NCBI GenBank assembly: GCA_023228705.1
Contig: JALOAS010000003.1
Location: 13,113-77,112, forward strand
Direction of reading: 5' to 3'
Length of the DNA stretch: 64,000 bases
Source: Ottowia sp.
Lineage (GTDB): Bacteria > Pseudomonadota > Gammaproteobacteria > Burkholderiales > Burkholderiaceae_C
Shown piece after piece: positions 38,049 through 50,587 of the stretch (positions are counted from its first letter, which is position 1; each line of letters starts with the position of its first letter). Both the position numbers and the translations under genes were made by a program. The notes below the pieces were generated by a model, which worked only from the letters and a program-made list of their open reading frames with translations, was not told the DNA's origin and did no database searches.

Positions 38049-38984
38049 ATGGCTGCGCGGCCCGGACTGAGCCCCGCGCTCCGCGGCGTTGCCCTGGTGC
38101 TTGCCGGTGCCATGCTGTGGGGAACCACGGGGACCGCGCAGACGTTCGTCGCCGCGAGCCTGTCGCCGTTCTGGGTGGGCACGCTGCGCGTGGCCATTGC
38201 CACGCTGTTCTTTGCGATCTACGTGGCCTTCACAACGGGCTGGTCGCAGGCCGGCGCCGACCTGCTGGCGATGGACGCGCGCGTTGCGGTGCCCGCGGGC
38301 ATCGCTATGGCTGGCTACAACCTGTTCTTTTTTGCCGGCGTCAAGACGGTGGGCGTCGCGGTCGGCACGGCGCTGGTCCTGGGCAGCAGTCCGCTGTGGG
38401 CGGGCCTGCTGCAGGCGCTGGTGGGGGTGTGGCCTCAGCGCCAGTGGTGGCTGGGCACGGGCATCGCGATCATGGGCGGCATCCTGCTGGTGCTGGGGCG
38501 CGGCGGTCCGCTGCATGCCGACGCGCTGGGTATCGCCTTTTGCCTGGGAGCCGGTTTTTCCTATGCCGCGTATACCGTGTTGAACAAGCAACTGGTGGTA
38601 CGCTGGCATCCGGCAACCGTGACCTTCTACGTCTTCCTTGTCGCTTCGCTCATCGCCGTTCCTGCAGCCTGGCTGCTGGTGGGGCCGCTGCGCTTGTCGG
38701 GCCGGGGCTGGGGCGTTGTCTTGTTCCTGGGCGTGGTCGCAACCGGGGTGGCCTATCTGCTCTACAGCGACGGGCTGCGTTTTGTCAGTGCGGCCAGCGC
38801 CGTGTCGCTGGCGCTGATGGAGTCGGCCACCGCTTTCGTGCTGGCGCTGGTCGTCGTGGGCGAGCGGCCGCTGCTGGCTGCATACGCCGGCTTTGTCATC
38901 CTGCTGGCTGGCCTGGCGCTGGTGGTGCGCGCCGAGACCCGGTTCCAGCCAGGAACTGCCCGGGCACTTGACGTCTTGCCGTAA
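38049..38984 (+). CDS. EamA/DMT-family transporter
   Basis: 311-residue inner-membrane protein with ten predicted transmembrane helices in two repeated EamA halves, of the drug/metabolite transporter superfamily. The N-terminal GAMLWGTTGTAQTFV and the second-half GAGFSYAAYTVLNKQL are typical. The substrate cannot be told; family members export amino acids or metabolites. The ATG at 38049 is preferred to a TTG 11 codons upstream. It ends six bases before the next gene, suggesting cotranscription with the epimerase and the methyltransferase-like gene. Confidence 0.88.
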   Translation: MAARPGLSPALRGVALVLAGAMLWGTTGTAQTFVAASLSPFWVGTLRVAIATLFFAIYVAFTTGWSQAGADLLAMDARVAVPAGIAMAGYNLFFFAGVKTVGVAVGTALVLGSSPLWAGLLQALVGVWPQRQWWLGTGIAIMGGILLVLGRGGPLHADALGIAFCLGAGFSYAAYTVLNKQLVVRWHPATVTFYVFLVASLIAVPAAWLLVGPLRLSGRGWGVVLFLGVVATGVAYLLYSDGLRFVSAASAVSLALMESATAFVLALVVVGERPLLAAYAGFVILLAGLALVVRAETRFQPGTARALDVLP

Positions 38985-38990
38985 TCGGTC

Positions 38991-39467
38991 GTGGAATGGT
39001 CAGCCGTGCGCACCCTTGAACTGAAGATTCCACCGCCCGTGCAATGGCTGTTCTTTGCCCTTTTGACGTGGCTGGCAGCCTGGGCGCTGCCGCAGTGCAA
39101 TTTCCCCTTTGCCGGGCACCGCCTGCTGGCGCTGGTGTTGGCCGCTGCCGGCGCGGCCTGCGGGCTGGCCGGCGTGATTGCATTCCGGCAGGCGCAAACC
39201 ACGGCGGACCCACATCGGCCCGAGCGGGCGCGCACGGTGGTCAGCCACGGCATCTACCGCCACACGCGCAACCCCATGTACCTGGGACTGGCGCTGGTGC
39301 TGGCAGCGCTTGCCTGCTGGTGGGCGACGGCCTGGGGGCTGGTGACGGTGACGCTGTTCTGCACGGGCATCACGCGCTTGCAGATCCTGCCAGAAGAGCG
39401 CGCACTGCAGGCCGCGTTTGGCTCTACATACCAAACATACAGGCAGCACGTGCGGCGCTGGCTCTGA
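38991..39467 (+). CDS. Isoprenylcysteine carboxyl methyltransferase-like membrane protein
   Basis: 158-residue integral membrane protein with about four helices. The C-terminal half carries the ICMT/PEMT-like cofactor site (SHGIYRHTRNPMYLGLAL, then ILPEERALQAAFGSTYQTY). Bacterial members are putative SAM-dependent methyltransferases of unknown substrate. The GTG start lies six bases after the EamA stop. Confidence 0.8.
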   Translation: MEWSAVRTLELKIPPPVQWLFFALLTWLAAWALPQCNFPFAGHRLLALVLAAAGAACGLAGVIAFRQAQTTADPHRPERARTVVSHGIYRHTRNPMYLGLALVLAALACWWATAWGLVTVTLFCTGITRLQILPEERALQAAFGSTYQTYRQHVRRWL

Positions 39468-39687
39468 CGTTACGCTGCCGCCTACGCAACGGACCTGTGC
39501 GCCGCTCCCGGCGTCAGGCTGCATGGTCCAGCGAACGCCACTCGCCCTCGGTTTGCGTGGCCAGGGGTCACGACTGAAAAGACACGGGCGCGCCGCCCGG
39601 GGCCGGCACAAACGTGCCGCGCAGTCAGTCAGTCTCGACAAGCGCGAGGCAAGACGCTATGCTGGCCCGATTGGTTCTGACCCGAGC

Positions 39688-42600
39688 ATGGCCGCCATGA
39701 TCCATGAAGCTCCAGCGCAAACGCGTGATCCGGCCTACAGGGCCGTGCTGGAACACTACCGCTGCGATGAAACCGTGCAGGTTCACCGCCTGCTCAAGGC
39801 AGCCCGCTTGCCACCCGAGGCAACGGAGCGGGTGGTTGCGCGGGCGGCGCGGCTGGTGCAGGGCGTCCGCGCGCAGCAGGTGCACGGCAGCGGCATCGAT
39901 GCGTTCATGCAGCAGTACGACCTCTCGAGCCAGGAGGGCGTGGTGCTCATGTGCCTGGCCGAGGCGCTGCTGCGCATCCCGGACAGTGCAACGGTGGACC
40001 GACTGATCGAGGACAAGATCGGCGGCTCGGACTGGGAGAGTCATCTGGGCGCGAGCGCGTCGACCTTTGTCAACGCGTCGACCTGGGCACTCATGCTGAC
40101 CGGCCGCATCTTGCGCCATGAAGACCAGCCGCAGCGCAATTTCCGCGACGTCATGCAGGGCCTGCTGCGGCGCGGCGGCGAGCCCATGATCCGCCAGGCG
40201 CTGCGCCAGGCCATGCGCATCATGGGCCGGCAGTTCGTACTGGGTCGCACCATGGCCGAGGCCACGCGCAACGCCCGGGCGCTGGAAAAGCGCGGCTATA
40301 CCCACTCCTACGACATGCTGGGCGAAGCCGCGCGCACCGACGCCGACGCACAGCGCTACTTTGCAGCCTATCAACACGCCATAGAAACCTGCGGCAAGGC
40401 CAGTGCCAGCCGTGGGCCCATTGCGTCACCCGGCGTATCGGTGAAACTGTCGGCGCTGCATGCGCGCTACGAGCTGGCGCAGCGCCAACGCGTGCTGGCG
40501 GAGCTGCTGCCACGCATGCGCGAGCTGGCGCACATGGCGGCGGGCTACGACATCAACCTGACCATGGATGCCGAGGAAGCGGCGCGGCTGGACCTGTCGC
40601 TGGAGATATTTGACCGCCTGTCGGCCGACACCCGACTCGCGCAATGGCAGGGTCTGGGTCTGGCCGTGCAGGCCTATCAAAAGCGGGCGTTTGACGTCAT
40701 AGACTGGCTCGCCGTCGTGGCCGAGCGCGATGGCCGGCGCATCATGACGCGGCTGGTCAAGGGCGCCTACTGGGACACCGAGATCAAGCTGGCGCAGGAA
40801 CAGGGGCTGGATGGCTACCCGGTGTTCACGCGCAAGGTCAACACCGACGTGTCGTACATGGCCTGTGCGCGCAAGCTGCTGGCCGACCGCAAGCACTTCT
40901 ACGCGCAAATGGCCACGCACAACGCGCACACGCTGGCGTACGTGCGCGAGGTCGCCGGGCACGACGACTTTGAATTCCAGCGCCTGCACGGAATGGGCGA
41001 GGTGCTGTACGCTCAGGTCATGGAAGGCGAAGAGGCCATGGCGCCGGGTTGCCGCATCTATGCGCCGGTGGGCGCCTACGAAGACCTGCTCGCCTACCTG
41101 GTGCGACGCCTGCTGGAGAACGGCGCCAACAGCTCGTTTGTGAACCGCATTGTCGACCGGCAAGAGCCGGTAGCGCACCTGGTGGCCGACCCGGCGGCCG
41201 CAGCCGAGGCCAACGAGCCCATCTGGCACCCGCGCATCGTCCTGCCGGCGCAGCTGTATGGCGCCGAGCGCCTCAACTCGCGCGGCACAGACCTCAGCGA
41301 CGTGCTCGAGCTTGATGCGTTGGCAAGCGGCATGGAAGCCGCCGACAAACAGGACTGGCATGCAGCACCGCTCATCAGCGGGCATGAAGCGGAGCGCGAG
41401 TTCCACCCCGTGTACTCACCGGCCGACCGCCGCCGCAGGGTAGGGCGGGTGGCCTGGGCCACGGCCGAAGACATGGATGTGGCACTGGCCGCTGCAAAAG
41501 CGGCGGCCAGCCGCTGGGACGCCACGCCGGCCGCGGAACGCGCCGCCTGCCTGCGTCGCTATGCGGCGCTGCTGGAGCAGCACACGCCGGCCCTGGTGGC
41601 ATTGTGTGCGCGCGAAGCAGGCAAGCATATTCCAGACGGCGTGGCCGAAGTGCGCGAAGCGGTCGACTTTTGCCGCTACTACGCGCTGCAGGTCGAGCGC
41701 GAGTTTGCGCTCCCGATGCGGCTGCCGGGGCCCACCGGAGAGCGCAACACGCTGAGCCTGCACGGACGCGGCGTTTTTGTCTGCATCAGCCCCTGGAATT
41801 TTCCGCTGGCCATCTTCACGGGCCAGGTGGCCGCCGCGCTGGGCGCGGGCAATGCCGTCATTGCCAAGCCGGCCGAGCAGACCAGTCTCATCGGCCACCA
41901 TGCGGTCACGCTCATGCACGAGGCTGGCATCCCCGGGGACGTGCTGCAGTTCCTGCCCGGCGATGGACCCACGGTGGGGGCAGCGCTGGTGGCCGATACC
42001 CGGGTCGCCGGTGTGGCGTTCACCGGATCGCTGGCCACCGCGAAGAGCATCAACCGGCAACTGGCAGCGCGCGAGGGCCCCATCATCCCGCTGATTGCGG
42101 AAACCGGCGGCCAAAACGCCATGATCGTGGACTCCTCGGCGCTGCTGGAGCAAGTGGTGACCGATGTCGTCAAGTCCAGCTTCCAGAGCGCCGGCCAGCG
42201 TTGCTCGGCGCTGCGTGTGCTGTTTGTGCAGGCGGACATCGCCGATGCCCTGCTTGACATGCTCAAGGGTGCCATGACCGAGCTGTCCATAGGCGACCCG
42301 TGGTCGCTGGCCACCGATGTCACGCCGGTCATAGACAGCGAGGCCTGCACCAGGCTCGGCGACTATGCACGCGACGCCGAGCGCCGGTTCCGCCTCATCC
42401 AGCGCTGCGACCTGACCGAAGCGGCCAAGGCCGGTACCTTCGTGGCGCCGCAGGCGTTCGAGCTGGACAGCATCGAGCAACTCGGCGACGAGCAGTTTGG
42501 CCCCATCCTGCACGTGCTGCGCTTCAGGAGCCATGAGCTGGATGCCGTGGTCGACGCCATCAACCGCATGGGCTTCGGCCTCACTTTCGGCATCCACAGC

Positions 42601-42891
42601 CGCATCGACACGACGGTGGAACGGGTGACGCGCCGCATCCATGCCGGCAACGCCTACGTCAACCGCAACATGATCGGTGCCGTCGTGGGGGTGCACCCCT
42701 TTGGCGGTGAAGGCCTGTCAGGGACCGGCCCCAAGGCCGGCGGACCGCATTACCTGCACCGCTTTGCCACCGAGCGCGCGCTCAGCATCAATACGACGGC
42801 CGCCGGCGGCAACGCCTCGCTCATGTCGCTGCAGGAAGACGCGCCGGCCGGAGCCGGCATGATCAAGCCCGAACCGCAGCGATACAACTGA
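39688..42891 (+). CDS. putA: Bifunctional proline dehydrogenase / delta-1-pyrroline-5-carboxylate dehydrogenase PutA (no RHH domain)
   Basis: Oxidises proline to glutamate in two steps: FAD-dependent proline dehydrogenase (about residues 95-490, with RLVKGAYWD at 355-363 and the C-terminal GANSSFVNRIVD) and NAD-dependent P5C dehydrogenase (about 560-1045, with catalytic Cys839 in GQRCSALRV and Glu805 in AETGGQNA). 1067 residues. Long PutA proteins of many betaproteobacteria carry an N-terminal ribbon-helix-helix repressor domain and total 1200-1300 residues. Neither the RHH nor a C-terminal extension is seen here, so it should not repress its own gene. An ATG nine bases later is an alternative start. 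Confidence 0.95.
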   Translation: MAAMIHEAPAQTRDPAYRAVLEHYRCDETVQVHRLLKAARLPPEATERVVARAARLVQGVRAQQVHGSGIDAFMQQYDLSSQEGVVLMCLAEALLRIPDSATVDRLIEDKIGGSDWESHLGASASTFVNASTWALMLTGRILRHEDQPQRNFRDVMQGLLRRGGEPMIRQALRQAMRIMGRQFVLGRTMAEATRNARALEKRGYTHSYDMLGEAARTDADAQRYFAAYQHAIETCGKASASRGPIASPGVSVKLSALHARYELAQRQRVLAELLPRMRELAHMAAGYDINLTMDAEEAARLDLSLEIFDRLSADTRLAQWQGLGLAVQAYQKRAFDVIDWLAVVAERDGRRIMTRLVKGAYWDTEIKLAQEQGLDGYPVFTRKVNTDVSYMACARKLLADRKHFYAQMATHNAHTLAYVREVAGHDDFEFQRLHGMGEVLYAQVMEGEEAMAPGCRIYAPVGAYEDLLAYLVRRLLENGANSSFVNRIVDRQEPVAHLVADPAAAAEANEPIWHPRIVLPAQLYGAERLNSRGTDLSDVLELDALASGMEAADKQDWHAAPLISGHEAEREFHPVYSPADRRRRVGRVAWATAEDMDVALAAAKAAASRWDATPAAERAACLRRYAALLEQHTPALVALCAREAGKHIPDGVAEVREAVDFCRYYALQVEREFALPMRLPGPTGERNTLSLHGRGVFVCISPWNFPLAIFTGQVAAALGAGNAVIAKPAEQTSLIGHHAVTLMHEAGIPGDVLQFLPGDGPTVGAALVADTRVAGVAFTGSLATAKSINRQLAAREGPIIPLIAETGGQNAMIVDSSALLEQVVTDVVKSSFQSAGQRCSALRVLFVQADIADALLDMLKGAMTELSIGDPWSLATDVTPVIDSEACTRLGDYARDAERRFRLIQRCDLTEAAKAGTFVAPQAFELDSIEQLGDEQFGPILHVLRFRSHELDAVVDAINRMGFGLTFGIHSRIDTTVERVTRRIHAGNAYVNRNMIGAVVGVHPFGGEGLSGTGPKAGGPHYLHRFATERALSINTTAAGGNASLMSLQEDAPAGAGMIKPEPQRYN

Positions 42892-42923
42892 GCGCGCTTG
42901 TCGCGGGCTCCGCACCGCTGGCT

Positions 42924-43688
42924 TCAGGCGTCAAGCAGCTGCTGCGCAGCAGCCAGCGTGGCGCCGATTTCAGCGTGGATGACCAGGTCCGCCAGGGAGT
43001 CCAGCGGCGTGGCTTCGCGGTTGATGATGACCAGTCTTGCGCCACCGGCCCGCGCTGCCTGCGGCAGTCCCGCGGCGGGGTAGACTTGAAGCGACGAACC
43101 CATGGAGAGGAACAGATCGCAGTCCTGTGCAGCGCGCTCTGCGCGGGCCATCTCGGCATCCGGCATGGGCTGGCCAAACGACACGGTGGCCACCTTGAGC
43201 AGGCCGCCGCAGGAATCGCAGTCGCGCACCTCGCCGGTCAGCTCGTATTCGGGGCGCAGATCCTCGATCTCGTAGCGCTGGTGGCACTCCAGGCAGCTGA
43301 CGTAGCCGGCGTTGCCGTGCAGCTCGATGATGTGTTCGTCCGCAACGCCGGAAGCCTGGTGCAGGTTGTCGACGTTTTGCGTGATGATGTGCGAGATGCG
43401 CCCGGCCTTCACCCAGCGCGCCAGCACCTCGTGCCCGATGTTGGGCTGCTTGCCCGAGAGGTCGCGTTCACCATCGAAGACGCGGCGCCACGATTCGCGC
43501 TGTGCTTCGGCAGACCGCACGAAGTCTTGAAACTGGATGGGCTGCATGCGCGACCAGATGCCGCCGGGACTGCGAAAATCAGGGATCCCGGATTCGGTCG
43601 ACATGCCGGCACCGGTGAACGCCACCACGCGCTGCGCAGCCGCAAGCTGCCGGGCCAGCTCCGAGACGACAGGGTTTGAGCCATCCAT
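42924..43688 (-). CDS. SIR2-family NAD-dependent protein deacylase (sirtuin)
   Basis: 254-residue sirtuin that removes acetyl or related acyl groups from lysines using NAD. NAD-binding FTGAGMSTESGIPDFRS (residues 24-40), QNVDNLH (104-110), and catalytic His124 in ELHGNAGYVSC. The zinc ribbon has four cysteines at 132, 135, 157 and 160. Residues Ala60/Arg64 do not obviously fit the Tyr/Arg signature of the class III desuccinylases, so acyl preference is open. The start is placed at MDGSNPVVSE. Converges with putA. Confidence 0.92.
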   Translation of the reverse strand: MDGSNPVVSELARQLAAAQRVVAFTGAGMSTESGIPDFRSPGGIWSRMQPIQFQDFVRSAEAQRESWRRVFDGERDLSGKQPNIGHEVLARWVKAGRISHIITQNVDNLHQASGVADEHIIELHGNAGYVSCLECHQRYEIEDLRPEYELTGEVRDCDSCGGLLKVATVSFGQPMPDAEMARAERAAQDCDLFLSMGSSLQVYPAAGLPQAARAGGARLVIINREATPLDSLADLVIHAEIGATLAAAQQLLDA

Positions 43689-43886
43689 GCCCCGCATGCT
43701 ACCCCATGCGCGGCAGCGCACGGGACGGTGGGGTTGTCCCAGCCGCTTAAAATACAAAGGTCTGGCCGAGCCAGCGTGCCGCGGTCCGCCATGTCAGGAG
43801 CGCGCCTAAGCGCATCCTGCTTCCCTCCCGTCACGCCGCGCGATTTGCCAGTGGGTTTTCAAAACATCACTCCTGTTCACGTCACG

Positions 43887-44513
43887 ATGCTGTCTCGCAA
43901 GTTGTTCATTCCTGCCGTCCTGGCCGCCATGCTGGTTGTGCTGGTCGGCTGCAAGCCGGACCCTGAAACCCCGCTGCCGCTGCCCGAGACACCAGCGTCT
44001 GATTCCGGCGGCGCCCCGCAGCCGGCGGCTGCCGCGCCGGATGACATGGATGAGCCGGCCGTGAACGATGCCGGCGAGGCTGCCCAGCGCGACGCTCACA
44101 CAGCAGAGCAGGACGACAACGTTGAAGCCGCCATGCAGGGCAGCCTGAAAAACGACGACCGGCCGGTTTCAGACACGGCGGCTGACGCCGCCCAGGCAGC
44201 AACCGCCGCGGCTGCTGAGGCGGTGCAGAAGGCGGGCCTTGCCGCGGACCGCGCCAGCAGCGCAGCCGATGAGGTCTCGGATCAGGCGGCTGACGAGGTG
44301 GCTGCAGCCGCCGAGCGGGCCCGCGCGGCGCTGAAGGCGTCGCACAGCGAGGCGCGCGAATCCGTTGCCGACACGGCCAGCCGGGCCAGCGACGCGGTGA
44401 GTAGCGCTGGTGTTGAAGTCAGTGGCGAGGCGCGCATCGATGCGCCCATCAGGTCGGGCGAGACCAAAAGCACCGGCGAGCCGGACCCGGCAAGCGCCGG
44501 GCAGCCCGACTGA
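43887..44513 (+). CDS. Predicted Ala-rich lipoprotein
   Basis: 208-residue protein with a lipoprotein signal peptide: hydrophobic stretch and lipobox LVGC with Cys22 as the acylated residue. The rest is Ala/Asp/Glu/Ser-rich low-complexity sequence with an extended helical or coiled-coil stretch (residues 95-165). No family recognised. A TAAAAT at 43748-43753 may be its -10 element. Its stop abuts the stop of the convergent metallo-hydrolase gene (TGATCA) with no space between. Confidence 0.65.
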   Translation: MLSRKLFIPAVLAAMLVVLVGCKPDPETPLPLPETPASDSGGAPQPAAAAPDDMDEPAVNDAGEAAQRDAHTAEQDDNVEAAMQGSLKNDDRPVSDTAADAAQAATAAAAEAVQKAGLAADRASSAADEVSDQAADEVAAAAERARAALKASHSEARESVADTASRASDAVSSAGVEVSGEARIDAPIRSGETKSTGEPDPASAGQPD

Positions 44514-45287
44514 TCAGGCGGGCAACCAGTCCAGTCCGTTGCGGCTTGCGACGAAGACGTCGCCCGCGCTGCGGCCCAGCGCCGTGGCAAACTCCCGCTG
44601 CACCCGTTCCGGGTCGTTGTTGCGCTCACTCAGGTGTGCCGCGACCACGATGTCCAGCCGGCGGTGGTCAATGCTGCGCAGGACCTGCAGCGCCTGCGCG
44701 TTGCTCAGGTGCCCCAGCACGCCGCTGATGCGCTGCTTGAGGAAGTCGGGGTAGCGCGAGCGGGCCAGCAGGTCGGGGTCGTGGTTGCTTTCCAGCACGA
44801 GCGCGTTGCAGGCAGCCAGCCGGTCAAGCACGTGGGGCGTGGCGTGCCCCAGGTCGGTGGCGATGCCGAGCTTGCGGTTGCCGTCGGTACAGGTGAGCTG
44901 CAGCGGCTCGCGTGCATCGTGCGGTACGGTGAAAGGCGTGAGCTCCATGCCGCCCACCGCAATTGCCACGCCGTCAGACGCCTGGCGGGCCAGTGGCAGC
45001 GCCTGCGCCTTTCCCAGCGCCTGCAGGGTTCCTGTGCTGGTCCAGACCGGAACGCGGTAGCGCAGCGACAGCTGCACCACGCAGCCGACATGGTCGCCGT
45101 GCTCGTGCGTGATGAAGACGCCGTCCAGCTGCTCCGGCGCCAGGTCGATGCGGGCCAGCCGCTGGTGCAGCTGACGCCAGCCCAGCCCGCAGTCGATGAG
45201 CAGCCGCGTGCGCTGGTGGCCATCACTGGCCTCGACCAGCGTTGCGTTGCCCGCGCTGCCGCTGGCCAGGCTGCAAAAGCGCAACAC
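44514..45287 (-). CDS. Metallo-beta-lactamase-fold hydrolase (YycJ/WalJ-like)
   Basis: 257-residue MBL-fold protein. It opens with FCSLASGSAGNATLVE, typical of the YycJ/WalJ branch, and has the metal-binding motif THEHGDHVG (His61, His63, Asp65, His66). Further ligands are plausible at DLGHAT and HLSNAQ. Relatives have been proposed to be 5'-exonucleases acting in DNA repair. It lies 16 bases downstream of bamC, forming dapA-bamC-hydrolase. Confidence 0.87.
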   Translation of the reverse strand: MLRFCSLASGSAGNATLVEASDGHQRTRLLIDCGLGWRQLHQRLARIDLAPEQLDGVFITHEHGDHVGCVVQLSLRYRVPVWTSTGTLQALGKAQALPLARQASDGVAIAVGGMELTPFTVPHDAREPLQLTCTDGNRKLGIATDLGHATPHVLDRLAACNALVLESNHDPDLLARSRYPDFLKQRISGVLGHLSNAQALQVLRSIDHRRLDIVVAAHLSERNNDPERVQREFATALGRSAGDVFVASRNGLDWLPA

Positions 45288-45303
45288 GGGGACTGCTGGC
45301 GCC

Positions 45304-46419
45304 TTATTTCAGCTCGTCTGCAAGAATCTGCACGATGCTTGCATTGTCCTGGGCCGGGATCGCGCCGCCGTCCTTGTCATGCACCGTCACCACGCTGCCG
45401 GTCTGGCCCGACTCGACCTGGATCTGGTAGCGCTCGGTGGGCAACTGCTTGGAGCCGCGGCCAAAGAGCTTGCCAAAGAAGCCCGGCTTCTTGCTTTCCA
45501 GCTCGGGGTCGACGTAGCGCACGTAGTACAGGCCCCGGCTGCGGTCGCGGTCTTCGACGGTGAATCCGGTGCGGTCCAGCGCCAGGCCCACGCGGCGCCA
45601 CGCGCTGTCAAAATCCTCGGGCATCTGCACCGCCGCAGCGCCGCTGACCTGCACCACCTGGGCGCGCGCCTCGGTACTGGCCTCGCCGGCTGCCGCCTGC
45701 GCGACCATGGCCTTGGATTTCTCTTCGGAGACGCCCAGCGTGACCATCAGGCGACGCAGGAACTCGGCCTCCAGGTCCCGATCACGCGGACGGGCCTGCC
45801 ACACGGTGCTGTCGCGCTGGCTGGACGTGTAGACCTCTTCCATGCCGTCGTGGGTGATGAAGATGTCGGTGCCGCCCGAGTCGTTGCGCTCGACGCGCGT
45901 GCGGAAGCGGTCACGCTCGCCGGTGGAGTAAAGCGAGTCAAATACCTTGCCCAGCGTGCGCCGGATCACGTCCTGCGGGATCTTGGCACGGTTTTCGGCC
46001 CAGTCGGTTTCCATGATGCCGGTGTTGGGCTGGTCGACCGTGAGCAGGAATCCGTTGTCCAGCCAGAAGTTGCGCAGCTCCTTCCAGATCTTGTCCGCCG
46101 GGCGGTCCACCCGCAGCCAGCGCGTGGCGCCGTCGCGCATGTAGTGCACGTCGGCAATGGTGTCGGGCGCCGTGCGCACGCCGCTGCGGTTGGCCACGTC
46201 CTGCCCGGCCTGGTAACCGCTGGCGGTCACGGTGTCTCCCGGAATCGTGTAGCGCGAGCTGGTCTGCAACTGCGTCAGGTCCGGCGGCACTTCCAGCGAG
46301 GTGCCGCGCCCGGCGCTCTTGTAGTCGATCGTGTCGGATTCCAGGATCGAGCAGCCTCCGGCCAGCACGAGCAGCGCTGCGCACAGGAAGATGCGTTGAT
46401 ATCTTGCAAGAAACGTCAC
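45304..46419 (-). CDS. bamC: Outer membrane assembly lipoprotein BamC
   Basis: Lipoprotein subunit of the beta-barrel assembly complex. 371 residues. Signal peptide with lipobox ending at Cys23 (LAGGC), an unstructured N-terminal segment (TSLEVPPDLTQLQTSSRY) that in BamC binds BamD, then two helix-grip domains (WLRVDRPADKIWKELRNFW and the second near residues 265-370). Position after dapA on the same strand matches E. coli dapA-bamC. Confidence 0.92.
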   Translation of the reverse strand: MTFLARYQRIFLCAALLVLAGGCSILESDTIDYKSAGRGTSLEVPPDLTQLQTSSRYTIPGDTVTASGYQAGQDVANRSGVRTAPDTIADVHYMRDGATRWLRVDRPADKIWKELRNFWLDNGFLLTVDQPNTGIMETDWAENRAKIPQDVIRRTLGKVFDSLYSTGERDRFRTRVERNDSGGTDIFITHDGMEEVYTSSQRDSTVWQARPRDRDLEAEFLRRLMVTLGVSEEKSKAMVAQAAAGEASTEARAQVVQVSGAAAVQMPEDFDSAWRRVGLALDRTGFTVEDRDRSRGLYYVRYVDPELESKKPGFFGKLFGRGSKQLPTERYQIQVESGQTGSVVTVHDKDGGAIPAQDNASIVQILADELK

Positions 46420-46506
46420 GTTCGGCTTTCCTTTGAGGGGGAGGTGGGTTGGCTGCGAACGCTGCTCATGCCAGCGTCCGGAGCCGGGCCGCTGCTGCCA
46501 CGGAGG

Positions 46507-47406
46507 TCACGAGAGCAGGCCGGCGCCTTGCAGTGCCCGCTCAACCGTCGCGTGATGCGCGTCCGCAAGCGGGGTCAGCGGCAGCCGCAGGTGCGGCTGG
46601 CAGCGGCCCATGCGGCCCAGCGCCCACTTCACCGGGATGGGGTTGGATTCTACAAACAATGCCTGGTGCACGGCCATCAGCCCATACTGCAGCCGCATCG
46701 CCTCGTCCCGCTCGCCGGCAACGGCTGCGGTGCACAGCGCGTGCATCAGGCGCGGCGCCACGTTGGCCGTGACGCTGACGTTGCCGTGGCCGCCGCACAG
46801 CATCAGCGCCACTGCGGTCAGGTCATCGCCCGAGTAGACGGCAAAGCCCTTGGGCGCGCGGCTGATGATCTGCTGCGCGCGGACGAGGTTGCCTGTGGCT
46901 TCCTTGATGCCGACGATGCCCGGAACCTCGGCACAACGCAGCACCGTATCGGCCTGCATGTCTGCCACGGTGCGGCCCGGCACGTTGTACAGCACCATGG
47001 GCAGGTCGCCCACCGCTTCTGCCACCGCCTTGAAATGCTGGTACTGGCCTTCCTGCGTCGGCTTGTTGTAATAGGGCACGACCTGGAGCTGGAAGTCTGC
47101 CCCCACTTTTTGCGCGTAGCGCGCCAGCGAGATGGCCTCGCGGGTGGAGTTGGCGCCGCAGCCGGCCAGGATGGGCACGTGCCGCTCGGTGTGCGTCCGC
47201 ACCTGCTCGACGGCAACGCGGATGACCTCGTGGTTTTCTTCGTGGCTCAGCGTGGGTGATTCGCCGGTGGTGCCAACCACGCTGATGCAGGCCGTGCCTT
47301 CCTGCACATGCCAGTCGATCAGCTTGCGCAGCGCATCGTAGTCAACGCGGCCATCCTCTTGCATGGGCGTGACCAGCGCAACGGTACTACCAACAATTGG
47401 CGTCAT
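46507..47406 (-). CDS. dapA: 4-hydroxy-tetrahydrodipicolinate synthase
   Basis: Condenses pyruvate with aspartate semialdehyde, the first committed step to lysine and meso-diaminopimelate for peptidoglycan. 299 residues. Schiff-base Lys168 (VGIKEATGN), Tyr140 in YNVPGRT, and the GTTGESPTL loop are all present, so this is the biosynthetic type rather than a hydroxyproline-pathway relative. The ATG at 47406 is used; seven extra in-frame codons would begin with TTG. Confidence 0.95.
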   Translation of the reverse strand: MTPIVGSTVALVTPMQEDGRVDYDALRKLIDWHVQEGTACISVVGTTGESPTLSHEENHEVIRVAVEQVRTHTERHVPILAGCGANSTREAISLARYAQKVGADFQLQVVPYYNKPTQEGQYQHFKAVAEAVGDLPMVLYNVPGRTVADMQADTVLRCAEVPGIVGIKEATGNLVRAQQIISRAPKGFAVYSGDDLTAVALMLCGGHGNVSVTANVAPRLMHALCTAAVAGERDEAMRLQYGLMAVHQALFVESNPIPVKWALGRMGRCQPHLRLPLTPLADAHHATVERALQGAGLLS

Positions 47407-47511
47407 GGGGATTCGGTGGAAATGCAAAGTGGTTCTCTTTGGCGTGATTCTAGTGTAGTACGCTGCATTTCATGGCTTGGGTGCAGCGCTGCGGGAAGAC
47501 GCAGCGCTGCG

Positions 47512-50153
<2,642 letters not shown>

Positions 50154-50240
50154 CCTGTTCTCTTCGTTCAAGGCTTGTCGAGGACGATGGGGCCGCACCA
50201 AGCAGCGCCGCCGGATTCAGCAGCAGATGCAGCACAAAAA

Positions 50241-50259
50241 GTATATGATCATCGTATAC
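50241..50259. promoter_or_regulatory. Palindromic operator upstream of brnT
   Basis: GTATATGATCATCGTATAC, a 19-base imperfect palindrome ending four bases before the brnT start codon. Its position and dyad symmetry suit binding by a ribbon-helix-helix antitoxin for autoregulation. Confidence 0.55.
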
Positions 50260-50263
50260 AGCC

Positions 50264-50587
50264 ATGCTTGACTTGGAGTTGATTTCCGGCTTTGACTGGG
50301 ATGCCGGCAACGCGCGCAAGAACGACAAGCATGGTGTCTCCATGGCGGAGGCCGAGCAGGTGTTTTTCAATATTCCGTTGCTGCTGCTTGATGATGTGAA
50401 GCACAGTCAGGATGAGGCACGCCATCATGCGCTGGGCCAGACCCATGCCGCGCGCCTGCTGCACATCACCTTCACGCTGCGCGGGGAGAGTACCCGGATA
50501 CGCGTCATTTCAGCCCGGGACATGCATCGCAAGGAGCGACTGGCGTATGAACAAGCCAAGAAAAAAGAAAATTCCCGCATTCCATAG
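50264..50587 (+). CDS. brnT: BrnT-family toxin (DUF497)
   Basis: 107-residue RelE-fold ribonuclease toxin of the BrnT/DUF497 family. Diagnostic FDWDAGNARKNDKHGVSMAEA near the N-terminus and IRVISARDMHRKERLAYEQA near the C-terminus. It overlaps the antitoxin gene by 41 bases. The pair lies between parE and parC and is AT-richer than its surroundings, suggesting acquisition. Confidence 0.88.
   Translation: MLDLELISGFDWDAGNARKNDKHGVSMAEAEQVFFNIPLLLLDDVKHSQDEARHHALGQTHAARLLHITFTLRGESTRIRVISARDMHRKERLAYEQAKKKENSRIP

Noticed and set aside
46507..47406. DapA-like gene as a hydroxyproline-pathway deaminase linked to the epimerase
   Set aside because: It has the full biosynthetic DapA motif set and sits in the standard dapA-bamC pair, about 8.5 kb from the epimerase.
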